Of a stretch of 64,000 nucleotides of DNA, positions 26,210 through 34,511 are shown one piece after another (position 1 is the first letter of the stretch; every line of letters starts with the position of its first letter). Origin of the DNA: Candidatus Gastranaerophilales bacterium (GTDB lineage: Bacteria; Cyanobacteriota; Vampirovibrionia; Gastranaerophilales; Gastranaerophilaceae); contig CALVAY010000007.1 of the NCBI GenBank assembly GCA_944325665.1, positions 26,633 to 90,632 of the forward strand. Direction: 5' to 3'. Below the pieces are notes generated by a model. That model had not been told where the DNA came from and ran no database searches. It saw only the letters and a list, made by a program, of their open reading frames with translations. Both the position numbers and the translations under genes were made by a program.

Positions 26210-27176
26210 TTTTAACTCCTTTTAAAATCATATTTTCATAAGGTGTAACCTTGCATTTAGAGCTAAATTCAGCCCCATGCACGGTGTAGGTTTTATCTAA
26301 ATCAAACTTATTTTTCCCTTTAATTTCCGCTCCTAAAATTTTAGCTGGGTTGTATGACATTAATTCAAGGGTTTTTTCAAGTCCAAACTGTGCAAAAGTC
26401 AGTGAAAATGCCGTTTCAAGTCCCGTTATTCCGTTTGGAGATTTATCATAAGGCAACAATTTTTCTTCGTTACCGTGAGGAGCGTGGTCGGTTGAAAGAA
26501 CATCTATTGTGCCGTCTTTAACCGAGTCAATTACAAAAAGCCTGTCAGACTCTTCGCCAAGCGGAGGATTCATCTTGAAAACGCCTGTGTCGGTTACGTT
26601 TTCCTTTGTAAAGGTAAAATAATGCGGTGCAGTTTCACAGGTAATTTTTAACCCGCGGGCTTTTGCCGCTTTTATTGCCTCAAGTGTAGATTTTTTTGAA
26701 ATGTGGCAAAAGTGCAAGCGTGGTGAAAAGCCTTCTCTTGTAAGCTCTTCAAAAATTTGAATTTGCCAAATTGCTTCCTTTGTTTCATCCTCAAGGTGCG
26801 AGAGAATTAATTTTTCGCTTTTTAAGGCGTTATAGAAAACACTGTGGTTTAAAATCGGCAACCCGTCGTTTGAAAAAGCTTTCGCACCGGCGTTTGAAAG
26901 GGTTTCAAAATCTACCAATTCTTCGGAATTTAAATTTTTAGTAACCGCACACACGGGATAAAGCTTGCAAGAGTAGCCTTTTGACTTTTCAAGAATATAG
27001 TTTAGGGTGTTTAAATTATCACAAACAGGTTTTGTGTTCGGCATTGTGCAAACAATTTCATATCCTGCTTTTTGGGCTGATTTTAAACCTGTTTCAATGG
27101 TTTCTTTGTATTCAAACCCCGGTTCTCTAAAGTGAACATGCATATCTATAAAAGCAGGTATTTCAACTATTTTCAC
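26199..27176 (-). CDS. pyrC: dihydroorotase
   Basis: 325-residue amidohydrolase closing carbamoyl aspartate to dihydroorotate. IDMHVHFREPG near residue 10 gives the first metal ligands, and the class I metal-bridge region follows. KMNPPLG and STDHAPHG (about 230) provide the substrate loop and last metal Asp. Somewhat short for class I dihydroorotases (about 420 residues), but the ends look intact. Overlaps pyrB by 4 bases. Confidence 0.92.
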   Translation of the reverse strand: MKIVEIPAFIDMHVHFREPGFEYKETIETGLKSAQKAGYEIVCTMPNTKPVCDNLNTLNYILEKSKGYSCKLYPVCAVTKNLNSEELVDFETLSNAGAKAFSNDGLPILNHSVFYNALKSEKLILSHLEDETKEAIWQIQIFEELTREGFSPRLHFCHISKKSTLEAIKAAKARGLKITCETAPHYFTFTKENVTDTGVFKMNPPLGEESDRLFVIDSVKDGTIDVLSTDHAPHGNEEKLLPYDKSPNGITGLETAFSLTFAQFGLEKTLELMSYNPAKILGAEIKGKNKFDLDKTYTVHGAEFSSKCKVTPYENMILKGVKIDD

Positions 27177-28072
27177 CTTTGAACCCCCTCAAAAATCAAG
27201 TCCAATACCGCCATTCTTATAAATACTCCGTTTCTTGGCTGCTCGATTATGATTTCCCCTCTTTTTGAATCTATTAGCGAGCTTGAAATTTCAACATCTC
27301 TGTTAACAGGCCCGGGGTGCATTAAAATTGCCTTTTCGGGCAGATTTTTTTCATTTATCTGATAGTCGTTAATGTACTGGGCATAAGGAATTTTGGTATC
27401 GATTCTCTCCTTTTGAATTCTAAGCCCCATAACCGCATCCGCATCTTTAAGAGCTTCCTCTAAATTTGCTTCATAGCTGGCATTTTCAAGCGACCAGTCC
27501 TCAAAATAGCTGGGGCAGCAGCAAACAACATTTGCATTAAACCTCGATAACAGCTCTATATTTGACTTTGCTACTCTTGAGTGAATTACATCCCCGACTA
27601 TAACAATTTTTTTGCCTTCAAGCGAACCTAGGTGCTTGGTTAAGGTGTAAAAGTCAAGCAAAGCTTGGGTAGGATGAGATTTTTTGCCTTCTCCGGCATT
27701 GATTAGCGAGAGGTTATACGCATAAGATTTTTTTGAGAGATTTTCAATAAAACCTTCCTGAGAGTGCCTTATAACGGCAATATCGCACCCGATTGCATTT
27801 AGGTTATTTAAAGTATCAAAAATACCCTCGCCCTTTAGGAGCGAGGATTTTTGAACTTCAAAGTTAAAAACGTCAAAGCCGAGTTTTCTTGAAGCCATTT
27901 CAAAAGAAAACCTTGTGCGAGTTGAGTTTTCAAAAAACAACAGGGCGACAGAGCCTCTGTTTTTGCGTTTTTGAGTACCCAAAACCACGTTTTTTTCGTA
28001 GTATTTTGCAAGCTCGACTATTTGCAAAATCTCATCGTTTGATAAACTTTTTATGTCTAATAAATGCTGCAT
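27173..28072 (-). CDS. pyrB: aspartate carbamoyltransferase catalytic subunit
   Basis: 299 residues. The carbamoyl phosphate loop is FFENSTRTRFSFE (about 51-63). HPTQALLDFYT, GDVIHSRVAKS and MHPGPVNRDVEI are all diagnostic. No regulatory subunit gene (pyrI) is beside it, so this enzyme is probably not CTP-regulated. Its start is flush with the pyrE stop. Confidence 0.96.
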   Translation of the reverse strand: MQHLLDIKSLSNDEILQIVELAKYYEKNVVLGTQKRKNRGSVALLFFENSTRTRFSFEMASRKLGFDVFNFEVQKSSLLKGEGIFDTLNNLNAIGCDIAVIRHSQEGFIENLSKKSYAYNLSLINAGEGKKSHPTQALLDFYTLTKHLGSLEGKKIVIVGDVIHSRVAKSNIELLSRFNANVVCCCPSYFEDWSLENASYEANLEEALKDADAVMGLRIQKERIDTKIPYAQYINDYQINEKNLPEKAILMHPGPVNRDVEISSSLIDSKRGEIIIEQPRNGVFIRMAVLDLIFEGVQR

Positions 28073-28648
28073 TTACTTGCCTGTTCTGCTTCCCGGTTTT
28101 GTGATTTCTATTCCAAGCTTGCACAAAGGGCATTCTTCAGGGGTATATGTAATCGGGTCAACCTGAAGAAGCGATGTGATGTGCAATTTATCACTTAATT
28201 TGCCTGCCGACCTATCTACGATACAAGCCACGCCTGCAACTTGAATTTCATATTCGTTTATTGCTTCAATTGTTTCAAAAATTGTTCTTGCCGTTGTAAT
28301 TACATCTTCAACAATTAAAACTCTTTCGCCTTTTTTTAGCCTATAGCCGCGTCTTAGCTGCATTTCGCCGTCTTTTCTTTCGACAAAAAGATTTCTCTTA
28401 TCTGTGGCTGCCGCAACTTCATAACCAAAAATTACCGCACCGATTGCAGGAGAAATAACCGTGTCAAACTCAAGCCCCTTAAGCTTTTTTGCCAACTCTT
28501 GAGCAAGAGTTTTAACAACAGGCGGATACTGGTACAACTTTGCACATTGAAAATAAGTATCCGAGTGAAGCCCCGAGGTCAAACAAAAATGCCCGTTTAA
28601 AAGTCCATCGAAGTCCATTAAAAGCTGTTTTACATCAACATCTGACAT
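28073..28648 (-). CDS. pyrE: orotate phosphoribosyltransferase
   Basis: 191-residue type I phosphoribosyltransferase making OMP from orotate and PRPP. The PRPP loop reads RVLIVEDVITTARTI (about 108-122). FVERKDGEMQLRRGYRLKKGE is the flexible catalytic loop. The C-terminal extension with CPLCKLG is a short Cys pair common in the longer form of this enzyme. Overlaps pyrD by one base. Confidence 0.94.
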   Translation of the reverse strand: MSDVDVKQLLMDFDGLLNGHFCLTSGLHSDTYFQCAKLYQYPPVVKTLAQELAKKLKGLEFDTVISPAIGAVIFGYEVAAATDKRNLFVERKDGEMQLRRGYRLKKGERVLIVEDVITTARTIFETIEAINEYEIQVAGVACIVDRSAGKLSDKLHITSLLQVDPITYTPEECPLCKLGIEITKPGSRTGK

Positions 28649-29559
28649 TATTTAATCTCCTTTATCGCTGTTTTCAATTCAATAAAATCTTTAAAGCCGT
28701 TTTTGCAAATAAATTCTTCAAGTTCACAAACAAGATTAACCGCACAATTAGGCTCGGTGAAATTTTGCGTGCCGATTTGGAAAAAGTCAGCACCCGCACT
28801 TATAAATTCAAAAATATCATACAAGGTAGAAATTCCGCCCATAGCGATAATCGGCAAGTCGCAAACCTGTCTTATTCTCTTTACTTGAGCAAGTGCAACA
28901 GGTTTTATACATTTGCCCGAAAGTCCGCCCTGCACCTCTTTTTTGTAAAATTTTCCGTTTATAAAATCAAGTTTAATTCCAAGCCCCTTAAGAGTATTAA
29001 TTGCGCTAATCGCGTCTGCCCCCGCGTCTTTTACCGCAATGGCTAAATCCTCAATTCTTGTAACATTTGGGGTTAATTTTACAATTAAGCAGCCTTTATA
29101 ATTTTTTCTTACACCCAAAACAAGCTCATAGAGTGCATTTTTATCCACACCGAACTCAAGACAGCCTTCTTTTACGTTCGGACAGGAAACATTTAGCTCA
29201 ATTGCCTCAATATTGTTATCATTTGCAATTTCAGCCATTTTAAAATAATCTTCAAAACAACTTCCTGCAACGTTTAAGATAAAATTGATATTTTTCTTTT
29301 TTAAAATCGGCAATTTATTTTCCAAAAAGCTCTCAATACCAATATTTTCAAGACCGATTCGATTTATCATTCCGCAATCGGTTTCAAAAATTCTATCTCC
29401 GCTGTTACCCGGCCTTGGCTCAAGGGTCATCCCTTTTGTAACAATAGCACCGATTTTAGATACATCACAAAAATCTTCAAACTCGTCAGCATAGCCAAAA
29501 GTACCTGAGGCAGTGATGATTGGATTATTCAATTTAAAATTTGCTATTTTTAATTCCAT
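28648..29559 (-). CDS. pyrD: dihydroorotate dehydrogenase, class 1B catalytic subunit
   Basis: 303-residue FMN TIM barrel. Class 1 is shown by the catalytic Cys in ELNVSCPNVKEG, class 1B by its neighbour pyrK. Opening TASGTFGYADEFEDF and close AMGGISTLYDIFEFISAGADFFQIGT bind FMN. It passes electrons to NAD through PyrK rather than to a quinone or fumarate, suited to an anaerobe. Confidence 0.95.
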   Translation of the reverse strand: MELKIANFKLNNPIITASGTFGYADEFEDFCDVSKIGAIVTKGMTLEPRPGNSGDRIFETDCGMINRIGLENIGIESFLENKLPILKKKNINFILNVAGSCFEDYFKMAEIANDNNIEAIELNVSCPNVKEGCLEFGVDKNALYELVLGVRKNYKGCLIVKLTPNVTRIEDLAIAVKDAGADAISAINTLKGLGIKLDFINGKFYKKEVQGGLSGKCIKPVALAQVKRIRQVCDLPIIAMGGISTLYDIFEFISAGADFFQIGTQNFTEPNCAVNLVCELEEFICKNGFKDFIELKTAIKEIK

Positions 29560-30266
29560 ACAACCTCGCTACCTAAAAACACAGGGCCGTCGTGGCAAAT
29601 TGTTGCATTTTGCACTTTGCCGTCTTTTTGAATTTGAATAACGCAGCCCCTGCATACACCGATTTGACAGGCAAAAACCTTCTCCATTGCAACTTGAGCT
29701 TCAATGTTATACTTTTGTGCAAGCTCGGAAATTAATTTTAAAACTATATGAGGCCCGCAGCTGCATATAACATCAGGCTTAAATTTTTCGATTAATTCGG
29801 GCAAATAATCAACGACGCTTCCGCCAACAACGGTTTTATCAGAGCCTTCAATTACTTCGTCATCATCCTTAAAACCGCTTATCAGAAAGCTTTGCACATT
29901 CTTTTTATTAAGCTCGTCTTTTAAAAATAAAACGGGTGCAATTCCAATTCCCGCACCGACAAGAAGCACTCTTTTATTTTCAACTCTAAAGCCTTGACCC
30001 AGTGGCCCTAAAAAGTCAATATTATCGCCTATTTTAAGCGATTTAATATAATTTGTGCCTTCACCTTTTAACTTAAAAAATACTTCAATTACGCCGTCTT
30101 TGTAACCTCTTATGCTAAAAGGTCTGCGAAGTGTTTTTGGCGGACACAAGATTGAAATAAACTGCCCTGCAAAGGCATTTTTCACATTCGATTGAATTTC
30201 AATCTTAAAAGTATCCTTCGCAATTTTTTCTATATTTTTAACTGTACCTTTTTGTATCTTTTCCAT
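29550..30266 (-). CDS. pyrK: dihydroorotate dehydrogenase electron-transfer subunit
   Basis: 238 residues with FAD domain (RRPFSIRGYKDG), NAD domain (VLLVGAGIGIAPVL) and a 2Fe-2S site with the Cys pattern CQIGVCRGC and a last Cys in ATICHDGPVF. Carries electrons from PyrD to NAD. I take the ATG at 30266 with GGGA just upstream rather than the GTG three codons earlier, because that GTG lies within 3 bases of the leader hairpin's T tract. It overlaps pyrD by 10 bases and is first in the pyr operon. Confidence 0.93.
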   Translation of the reverse strand: MEKIQKGTVKNIEKIAKDTFKIEIQSNVKNAFAGQFISILCPPKTLRRPFSIRGYKDGVIEVFFKLKGEGTNYIKSLKIGDNIDFLGPLGQGFRVENKRVLLVGAGIGIAPVLFLKDELNKKNVQSFLISGFKDDDEVIEGSDKTVVGGSVVDYLPELIEKFKPDVICSCGPHIVLKLISELAQKYNIEAQVAMEKVFACQIGVCRGCVIQIQKDGKVQNATICHDGPVFLGSEVVWN

Positions 30267-30277
30267 TTTTCCCACAA

Positions 30278-30305
30278 AAAAAGAAAGGCAAAAACCTTTC
30301 TTTTT
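30278..30305 (-). terminator. leader hairpin, candidate attenuator of the pyr operon
   Basis: On the minus strand GAAAGG pairs with CCTTTC (11-bp stem including A-T pairs, loop of six), followed by seven T residues, just 11 bases before the pyrK start codon. An intrinsic terminator here can only act on the pyr transcript. The leader ORF stop codon sits at the foot of the stem, so a ribosome finishing the leader would block the hairpin, as in UTP-sensitive attenuation of E. coli pyrE and pyrBI. Confidence 0.75.
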
Positions 30306-30342
30306 ATCTTATATATTCAAATTTTGACATTTTTATGTTCAT
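30304..30342 (-). CDS. 12-codon leader peptide of the pyr operon
   Basis: ATG at 30342 with AAAGGAAA about ten bases upstream opens the frame MNIKMSKFEYIR and stops at TAA 30304-30306, where the hairpin begins. The predicted transcript start near 30358 puts the ribosome site at the very 5' end of the mRNA. The peptide sequence itself shows no run of one amino acid; the likely role is to couple ribosome position to RNA polymerase. Confidence 0.55.
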   Translation of the reverse strand: MNIKMSKFEYIR

Positions 30343-30364
30343 CAAAATACTTTCCTTTGAATTG

Positions 30365-30394
30365 ATTATAACCCAAATAAAAATAAATTGTGAA
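30365..30394 (-). promoter_or_regulatory. pyr operon promoter
   Basis: Minus-strand TTCACA (30389-30394), an 18-bp spacer and a consensus TATAAT (30365-30370). The predicted start lies near 30358, about 90 bases before pyrK, giving a short leader that contains the leader ORF and hairpin. Confidence 0.7.
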
Positions 30395-30495
30395 ACGAAT
30401 GTAAACATATGTAACAAACAAAACAAAAAATCTAAACCTTTTAAAAAACAGGTCGATAAATAAAACATAAGAACAATGGAGTAGAAAGACACAAA

Positions 30496-30999
30496 ATGAG
30501 TGTTAATGGACTTGGACTAAATCAAAACTTATTCGCAGGCATCGACAGCGTAAACGCACAAAAAGTTTCAGGTGAAATTTTATCTCGTGCAGCAGAAAAA
30601 ACAGTTGACTTAAACAAAGTTGACCTTTCTCAATTCAGACGTCCAACTCTTGGTGTTGACCTTTACAGCCAAAAAACAAGCATCGACTTACAAAGACAAA
30701 TTGCTATCGCTCAATCAGGTATCAACACTCAAAACATCAACACATCTTTCTTAAACGCTCAAGCAGCAACTGCTCTTTACGGTGCTAATGTTGCAAAAAA
30801 CGTTGAAGGCAAATTATTTGTTCCAACAAACTCAGCTGAAGTTGAAACAGTTAAAGTTGTTGAACCTCAAAGTCAAAAAATAGATTTATACCAAATCGCA
30901 AACCTTAACAAAGACGCTAAAGGTTCAAACCCATTCGCATACCAAAACCAACAATCAAGCGAAAAATCAGAAAAAGAACCCTTGAACATTTTCGCTTAA
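30496..30999 (+). CDS. conserved protein of unknown function, 167 aa
   Basis: Soluble, no signal peptide, rich in Asn, Gln, Ala and Ser, with a regular pattern of short helices. The opening SVNGLGLNQNLFAG and internal SLNAQAATALYGANVAK-like text resemble small abundant proteins I associate with gut Gastranaerophilales, but no function is known to me. Codon choice (mostly preferred codons) suggests strong expression. GGAG lies 16 bases upstream of the ATG, a rather distant ribosome site. Own terminator follows, so it is a single-gene unit divergent from the pyr operon. Confidence 0.75.
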   Translation: MSVNGLGLNQNLFAGIDSVNAQKVSGEILSRAAEKTVDLNKVDLSQFRRPTLGVDLYSQKTSIDLQRQIAIAQSGINTQNINTSFLNAQAATALYGANVAKNVEGKLFVPTNSAEVETVKVVEPQSQKIDLYQIANLNKDAKGSNPFAYQNQQSSEKSEKEPLNIFA

Positions 31000-31049
31000 T
31001 TTAAAACAAGTTACTCTTATTATTCTCCTCCTCTATTGTTCTAATTTTC

Positions 31050-31083
31050 AGGCGTATCTTTGTTAAGTTACGCCTTTTATTTT
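31050..31083 (+). terminator. terminator of the 167-residue protein gene
   Basis: Stem AGGCGTA (31050-31056) with TACGCCT (31069-31075), 12-base loop, followed by a T-rich run. Lies about 50 bases after the stop codon. Confidence 0.8.
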
Positions 31084-31157
31084 AATATTTTTGAAGTATT
31101 CGCATACATAGACAATATGGTAATATTAGTTTCAAGTAGCGATGAAAGGATTAAATA

Positions 31158-32045
31158 ATGAAAAAAGGAGGCTTTACTCTTGCAGAGGTGTTGATTACTC
31201 TGGCTTTAATCGGAGTTGTTGCGGCAATTACTATCCCAAGTGTAATTGTCAAAACAAAAAAACAAGAGTATATTACCGGCTATAAAAAAGCAATTTCTGT
31301 GCTTAATTCAGCCATTGGGGTCGGCATTTCCAAAGACAAAATGAGTCCTGCCAACACCGAAAACTCTTACGAATTAGCTCAATTTTTTATCAGAAACATG
31401 AATGTCGTAAAAGTAGGTTACAGCGAAGGAAACCTTTCTATGCTAAACAAGCCCAATGCGGCATTTGCAGGAACATCAGGCATAGGCTTGGTAGGTTCGG
31501 GCAGGAATGTTTTCTATACGGCAGACGGATTCAGATACACAATTCCTGACGGACAATACGGTTGTTCCGGTGATTATACGCCAATACTAAAGCTCATTGG
31601 CTTTATAAATGATTACATCGGCATAATTGAAGAAGTTTATAACAGAGACACAGCGCCAAGCGAAGAAGAAATGAAAGCCTATGAAGAACAAATGCAAGGC
31701 AAAATGGAAGGCTTAGAAAAACTTATGACAGGCTCTTCCGTTCCTCTACGTCCTTGCATAATATTGGTTGATGTCAACGGAGATAAAGGACCAACTAACC
31801 CCGACACACCATATTTAAGCAATATTGAAGACCCGTTTGAATATGATTTTTCTGAAATTTCTGATGTATTCCCTGTTTTGGTAATGGACAGAGGTGCGTA
31901 TCCTATGCCCGGTATAGGCGGAGGTACTGAAGCTTTAACAGGCAGTAAAGACCCTCTTGATATAAACGAAATTTTAAGAAAAATAAAAGAAATCACTGAA
32001 AACCCACCGGATTGGGCACAGGGCGACTCTTCATCCGGCAAATAA
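31158..32045 (+). CDS. type IV pilin-like / pseudopilin protein
   Basis: 295 residues. The prepilin signal KKGGFTLAEVLITLALIGVVAAITIP (quoted in part: GFTLAEVLITLALIG) has the Gly cleavage site at residue 5 and Glu at +5, followed by the hydrophobic helix. The mature domain is larger than a major pilin and includes VDVNGDKGPTNPDTP, a Ca-binding-like loop typical of big pseudopilins in this clade. It should be processed by a prepilin peptidase and assembled in a type IV pilus or type II-like secretion fibre. A good ribosome site (AAAGGA) precedes the ATG. No assembly genes nearby. Confidence 0.85.
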   Translation: MKKGGFTLAEVLITLALIGVVAAITIPSVIVKTKKQEYITGYKKAISVLNSAIGVGISKDKMSPANTENSYELAQFFIRNMNVVKVGYSEGNLSMLNKPNAAFAGTSGIGLVGSGRNVFYTADGFRYTIPDGQYGCSGDYTPILKLIGFINDYIGIIEEVYNRDTAPSEEEMKAYEEQMQGKMEGLEKLMTGSSVPLRPCIILVDVNGDKGPTNPDTPYLSNIEDPFEYDFSEISDVFPVLVMDRGAYPMPGIGGGTEALTGSKDPLDINEILRKIKEITENPPDWAQGDSSSGK

Positions 32046-32060
32046 AGTTAACATAAATTA

Positions 32061-32086
32061 AAACCCCTTAAAAAGGGGTTTTAATT
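32061..32086. terminator. bidirectional terminator between pseudopilin and GH13 genes
   Basis: Nine-base arms AAACCCCTT/AAGGGGTTT (32061-32069, 32073-32081) followed by a T-rich run to the right and A-rich to the left, between two convergent genes. Confidence 0.85.
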
Positions 32087-34291
32087 TTATTTAACTAATT
32101 TATAAACCTTAAACTCAGACGGCTGAAGAATTTCAAAGGTAATTGAACCTTTTATTTCTTCATCAAGCGGAATTTCTCTGAATTCACACTTTTGCATTTC
32201 GTCTAATTTAAAATCATAATAAGCGGTAAGTTTTTTGTTGTCTTTTAGTTTTATTGTTTTATTTAAAACCGGCTTGCCTTTTTTGTTTACTCTTCTTGAA
32301 TTTCCGTTAACGTCAGTTATCATAACTTTTTCAGTCGGAGCAAAGTAGTTTGCAACAACAAAAAGTGTTTCTTTCGGGTCTTTTTCGTTGAATACTTCCC
32401 AACAGCAGAAACCGTCTTCGCTTTGAACGTGTAAAATTGCTTTACCGTAGGATAAAATTTTGCTGTGTTGAGCAAAATAGTTAATTGCATTGAATTTTTC
32501 CCAGAAACTCCAGTTGTTGTTTCTAATCATCGAAACTTCTTTTCCGATAATTCTTTCTATGCCTGTTTTTGTAAAGCTTTCATCTCCGTCAACAAAAAGA
32601 GTGGAGCGTTGTGCAAGTTTGCCTGCCGGTAAAAACTTATACTTAAACCATTTAAACAATGCGCCCTCTTCACCCAGCTGAGCTGGGTATTGGTCAATAT
32701 CACGAAATTCGCCGTCTTGATTGTTATAAGCTTTTAGAATAGAAAGCGGATTTGTTTTTGAATTTTTAGCGTTATAAATTTCAAGACGCATATTATCGTT
32801 TATAATTTGCTCGGGGGTTTTAATATATTGGCTTACAATATCATCGCCCCAGAGTAAATCAAAATTCATATCTTTGTGATATTCCTTAAAATATCCGTCC
32901 CAGAGCATATATTCAGCCAAAGTTGCAAAGTATGGAACTTGTTTTTTAATGTTTGAGTTCATTTTGCCCAAAACTTTGTAAGGAGCTCTGTAACTAATCG
33001 GCATTGAACCTTTTTGCGAAACTTCATCCACTATGTGGTCAATGTGATCTACTCTAAAACCGTCAAAATTATACTCTTTTTGAAGATTTTGAGTATATTC
33101 AAGGAAGAAATCAACAACTTTGTGATTAAATTTATTCTTTTCAAAATAAACAAAGTAATAAGGTGTTTGACAGTCTAAGTTTGCAAAATGAGTAACATCT
33201 TCACCTTTAAAGTTGTAGTGTTTAAAAGTAGGATAATCGCCTGATTTGTGCATTTTATCATAAATCGGCACACCCGCAGAGCACCAAGCCCCGCCTGGCA
33301 TAGTCCAAAGACCTTCTTTTGTAAGAGCTTTGATTATTTCTTCTTGAGAAACAATATCTTCTTCGCCTTTCGGTTTTTTACCGTTAACTTTTTCAATAAT
33401 GTCTTCAACTCTTTTTACAAGTTCTTCTTGCTTATCTTTAAAAGACATTTTGTATGAAATTAAAATTTTGTATTCTTTTAAATCCTCATCATAAGTTTCA
33501 GACTTATTCGCCTTTAGAGCTTTTTTAAATTCGCTGATTTGTTTGTCCAACTCTTTTAAATCAAGCCAGCGTGCAACGTGTGGTTTTGTAAGGACGATTT
33601 TTGAAAATCTGCCTGTTTGAGGCAAAACATCGTAAATAACGGGATGACCCGCAAGTTGAGTTAAGGTGATAAAAAATTGAACTTGTTTTTTTGCGTCTAA
33701 ACCTAAAAATTTTGCAATTTTTTCATCTTCAAGATTTTTTGAAACATCTGAAGATTTTGGAAGATACGCACACTCAAACTCACGAGGGTGAAAAGGTATT
33801 AAATAAAGAGTTGAGGGCATAATATTAAGGTCTAAATTACCTCTGTCTAAAGAAAGTACAAAAGCAAGCCAGTCAATAAATTTGCCTGCTTTTTCGCTGT
33901 CTTTTCCAAGCCCTGCAAGGGAAAGAAGCTTAATATTGTGTCCTTCTTTTTTAAACCAATTCGAGTGTTTTACTTTTCTTCTTGCAAGTGCGGAAGGGTT
34001 AGAAAAAGAACCAAACTTTTCGCCGTCGTATGTGCCTTCGAGTTTTAATTTTTCACAAAAAGCAAAAATAATCTCTGACGCACTTAACTCTTCTAAAGTC
34101 TTGTAGTGCGGATATGGCAGATAACCGTATTTTTGAATTGTCTTTGAAAGATACTCTTTTCTCTCATCTGAAATATCATTCACGCAATAAATTTCTTTTA
34201 ACTTCGCAAACTGCAAGTTTAAATCAAAATCGGCTAAAAATTCACTGCCTTGTGCTTTTGGCTTAATCAAATTCAACACTTCATCCACCAT
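32087..34291 (-). CDS. divergent GH13 (alpha-amylase superfamily) protein
   Basis: 734 residues, no signal peptide, so cytoplasmic. The catalytic region FDGFRVDHIDHIVDE near residue 410 has the GH13 Arg-x-Asp nucleophile motif. LAEYMLWDGYF further on offers the acid/base Glu. A beta-sandwich-like C-terminal domain follows after about 620. The N-terminal 300 residues are unlike ordinary amylases. Likely acts on storage alpha-glucan or maltodextrin, but substrate and activity (hydrolase or transferase) are not readable. It stands alone with its own promoter in the shared region to its right. Confidence 0.7.
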   Translation of the reverse strand: MVDEVLNLIKPKAQGSEFLADFDLNLQFAKLKEIYCVNDISDERKEYLSKTIQKYGYLPYPHYKTLEELSASEIIFAFCEKLKLEGTYDGEKFGSFSNPSALARRKVKHSNWFKKEGHNIKLLSLAGLGKDSEKAGKFIDWLAFVLSLDRGNLDLNIMPSTLYLIPFHPREFECAYLPKSSDVSKNLEDEKIAKFLGLDAKKQVQFFITLTQLAGHPVIYDVLPQTGRFSKIVLTKPHVARWLDLKELDKQISEFKKALKANKSETYDEDLKEYKILISYKMSFKDKQEELVKRVEDIIEKVNGKKPKGEEDIVSQEEIIKALTKEGLWTMPGGAWCSAGVPIYDKMHKSGDYPTFKHYNFKGEDVTHFANLDCQTPYYFVYFEKNKFNHKVVDFFLEYTQNLQKEYNFDGFRVDHIDHIVDEVSQKGSMPISYRAPYKVLGKMNSNIKKQVPYFATLAEYMLWDGYFKEYHKDMNFDLLWGDDIVSQYIKTPEQIINDNMRLEIYNAKNSKTNPLSILKAYNNQDGEFRDIDQYPAQLGEEGALFKWFKYKFLPAGKLAQRSTLFVDGDESFTKTGIERIIGKEVSMIRNNNWSFWEKFNAINYFAQHSKILSYGKAILHVQSEDGFCCWEVFNEKDPKETLFVVANYFAPTEKVMITDVNGNSRRVNKKGKPVLNKTIKLKDNKKLTAYYDFKLDEMQKCEFREIPLDEEIKGSITFEILQPSEFKVYKLVK

Positions 34292-34368
34292 TTCTTTTTT
34301 CTATCCTACGAGATATATACTAGCAAAAAATTTAAGCAATTTTAACGTCAGGTAAAGAATTGTAACAA

Positions 34369-34451
34369 CAAAATTTGTCAAATTACGCACTATATTTGAA
34401 AATTTTCAAAACAGTATGAATTAAAGCTTAATAAAGTGGCAAAATTTGACA
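34369..34451. promoter_or_regulatory. cluster of palindromes in divergent control region
   Basis: AATTTGTCAAATT (34372-34384) and the perfect 16-bp TTTGAAAATTTTCAAA (34395-34410) lie between the divergent GH13 and coiled-coil genes. The stretch CAAAATTTG occurs at 34369 and again at 34440. The region is AT-rich, so some symmetry is expected by chance; operator function is a guess. Confidence 0.35.
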
Positions 34452-34511
34452 CTTTTGTATTAAAATGTCGTTGAAAAGGGTTATTTTGAAAGAGGGACGA
34501 TTTTAGGGTTT

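Noticed and set aside
30304..30492. 62-residue leader protein before pyrK
   Set aside because: The promoter lies inside this frame, so only its last 12 codons from ATG 30342 can be transcribed from it.
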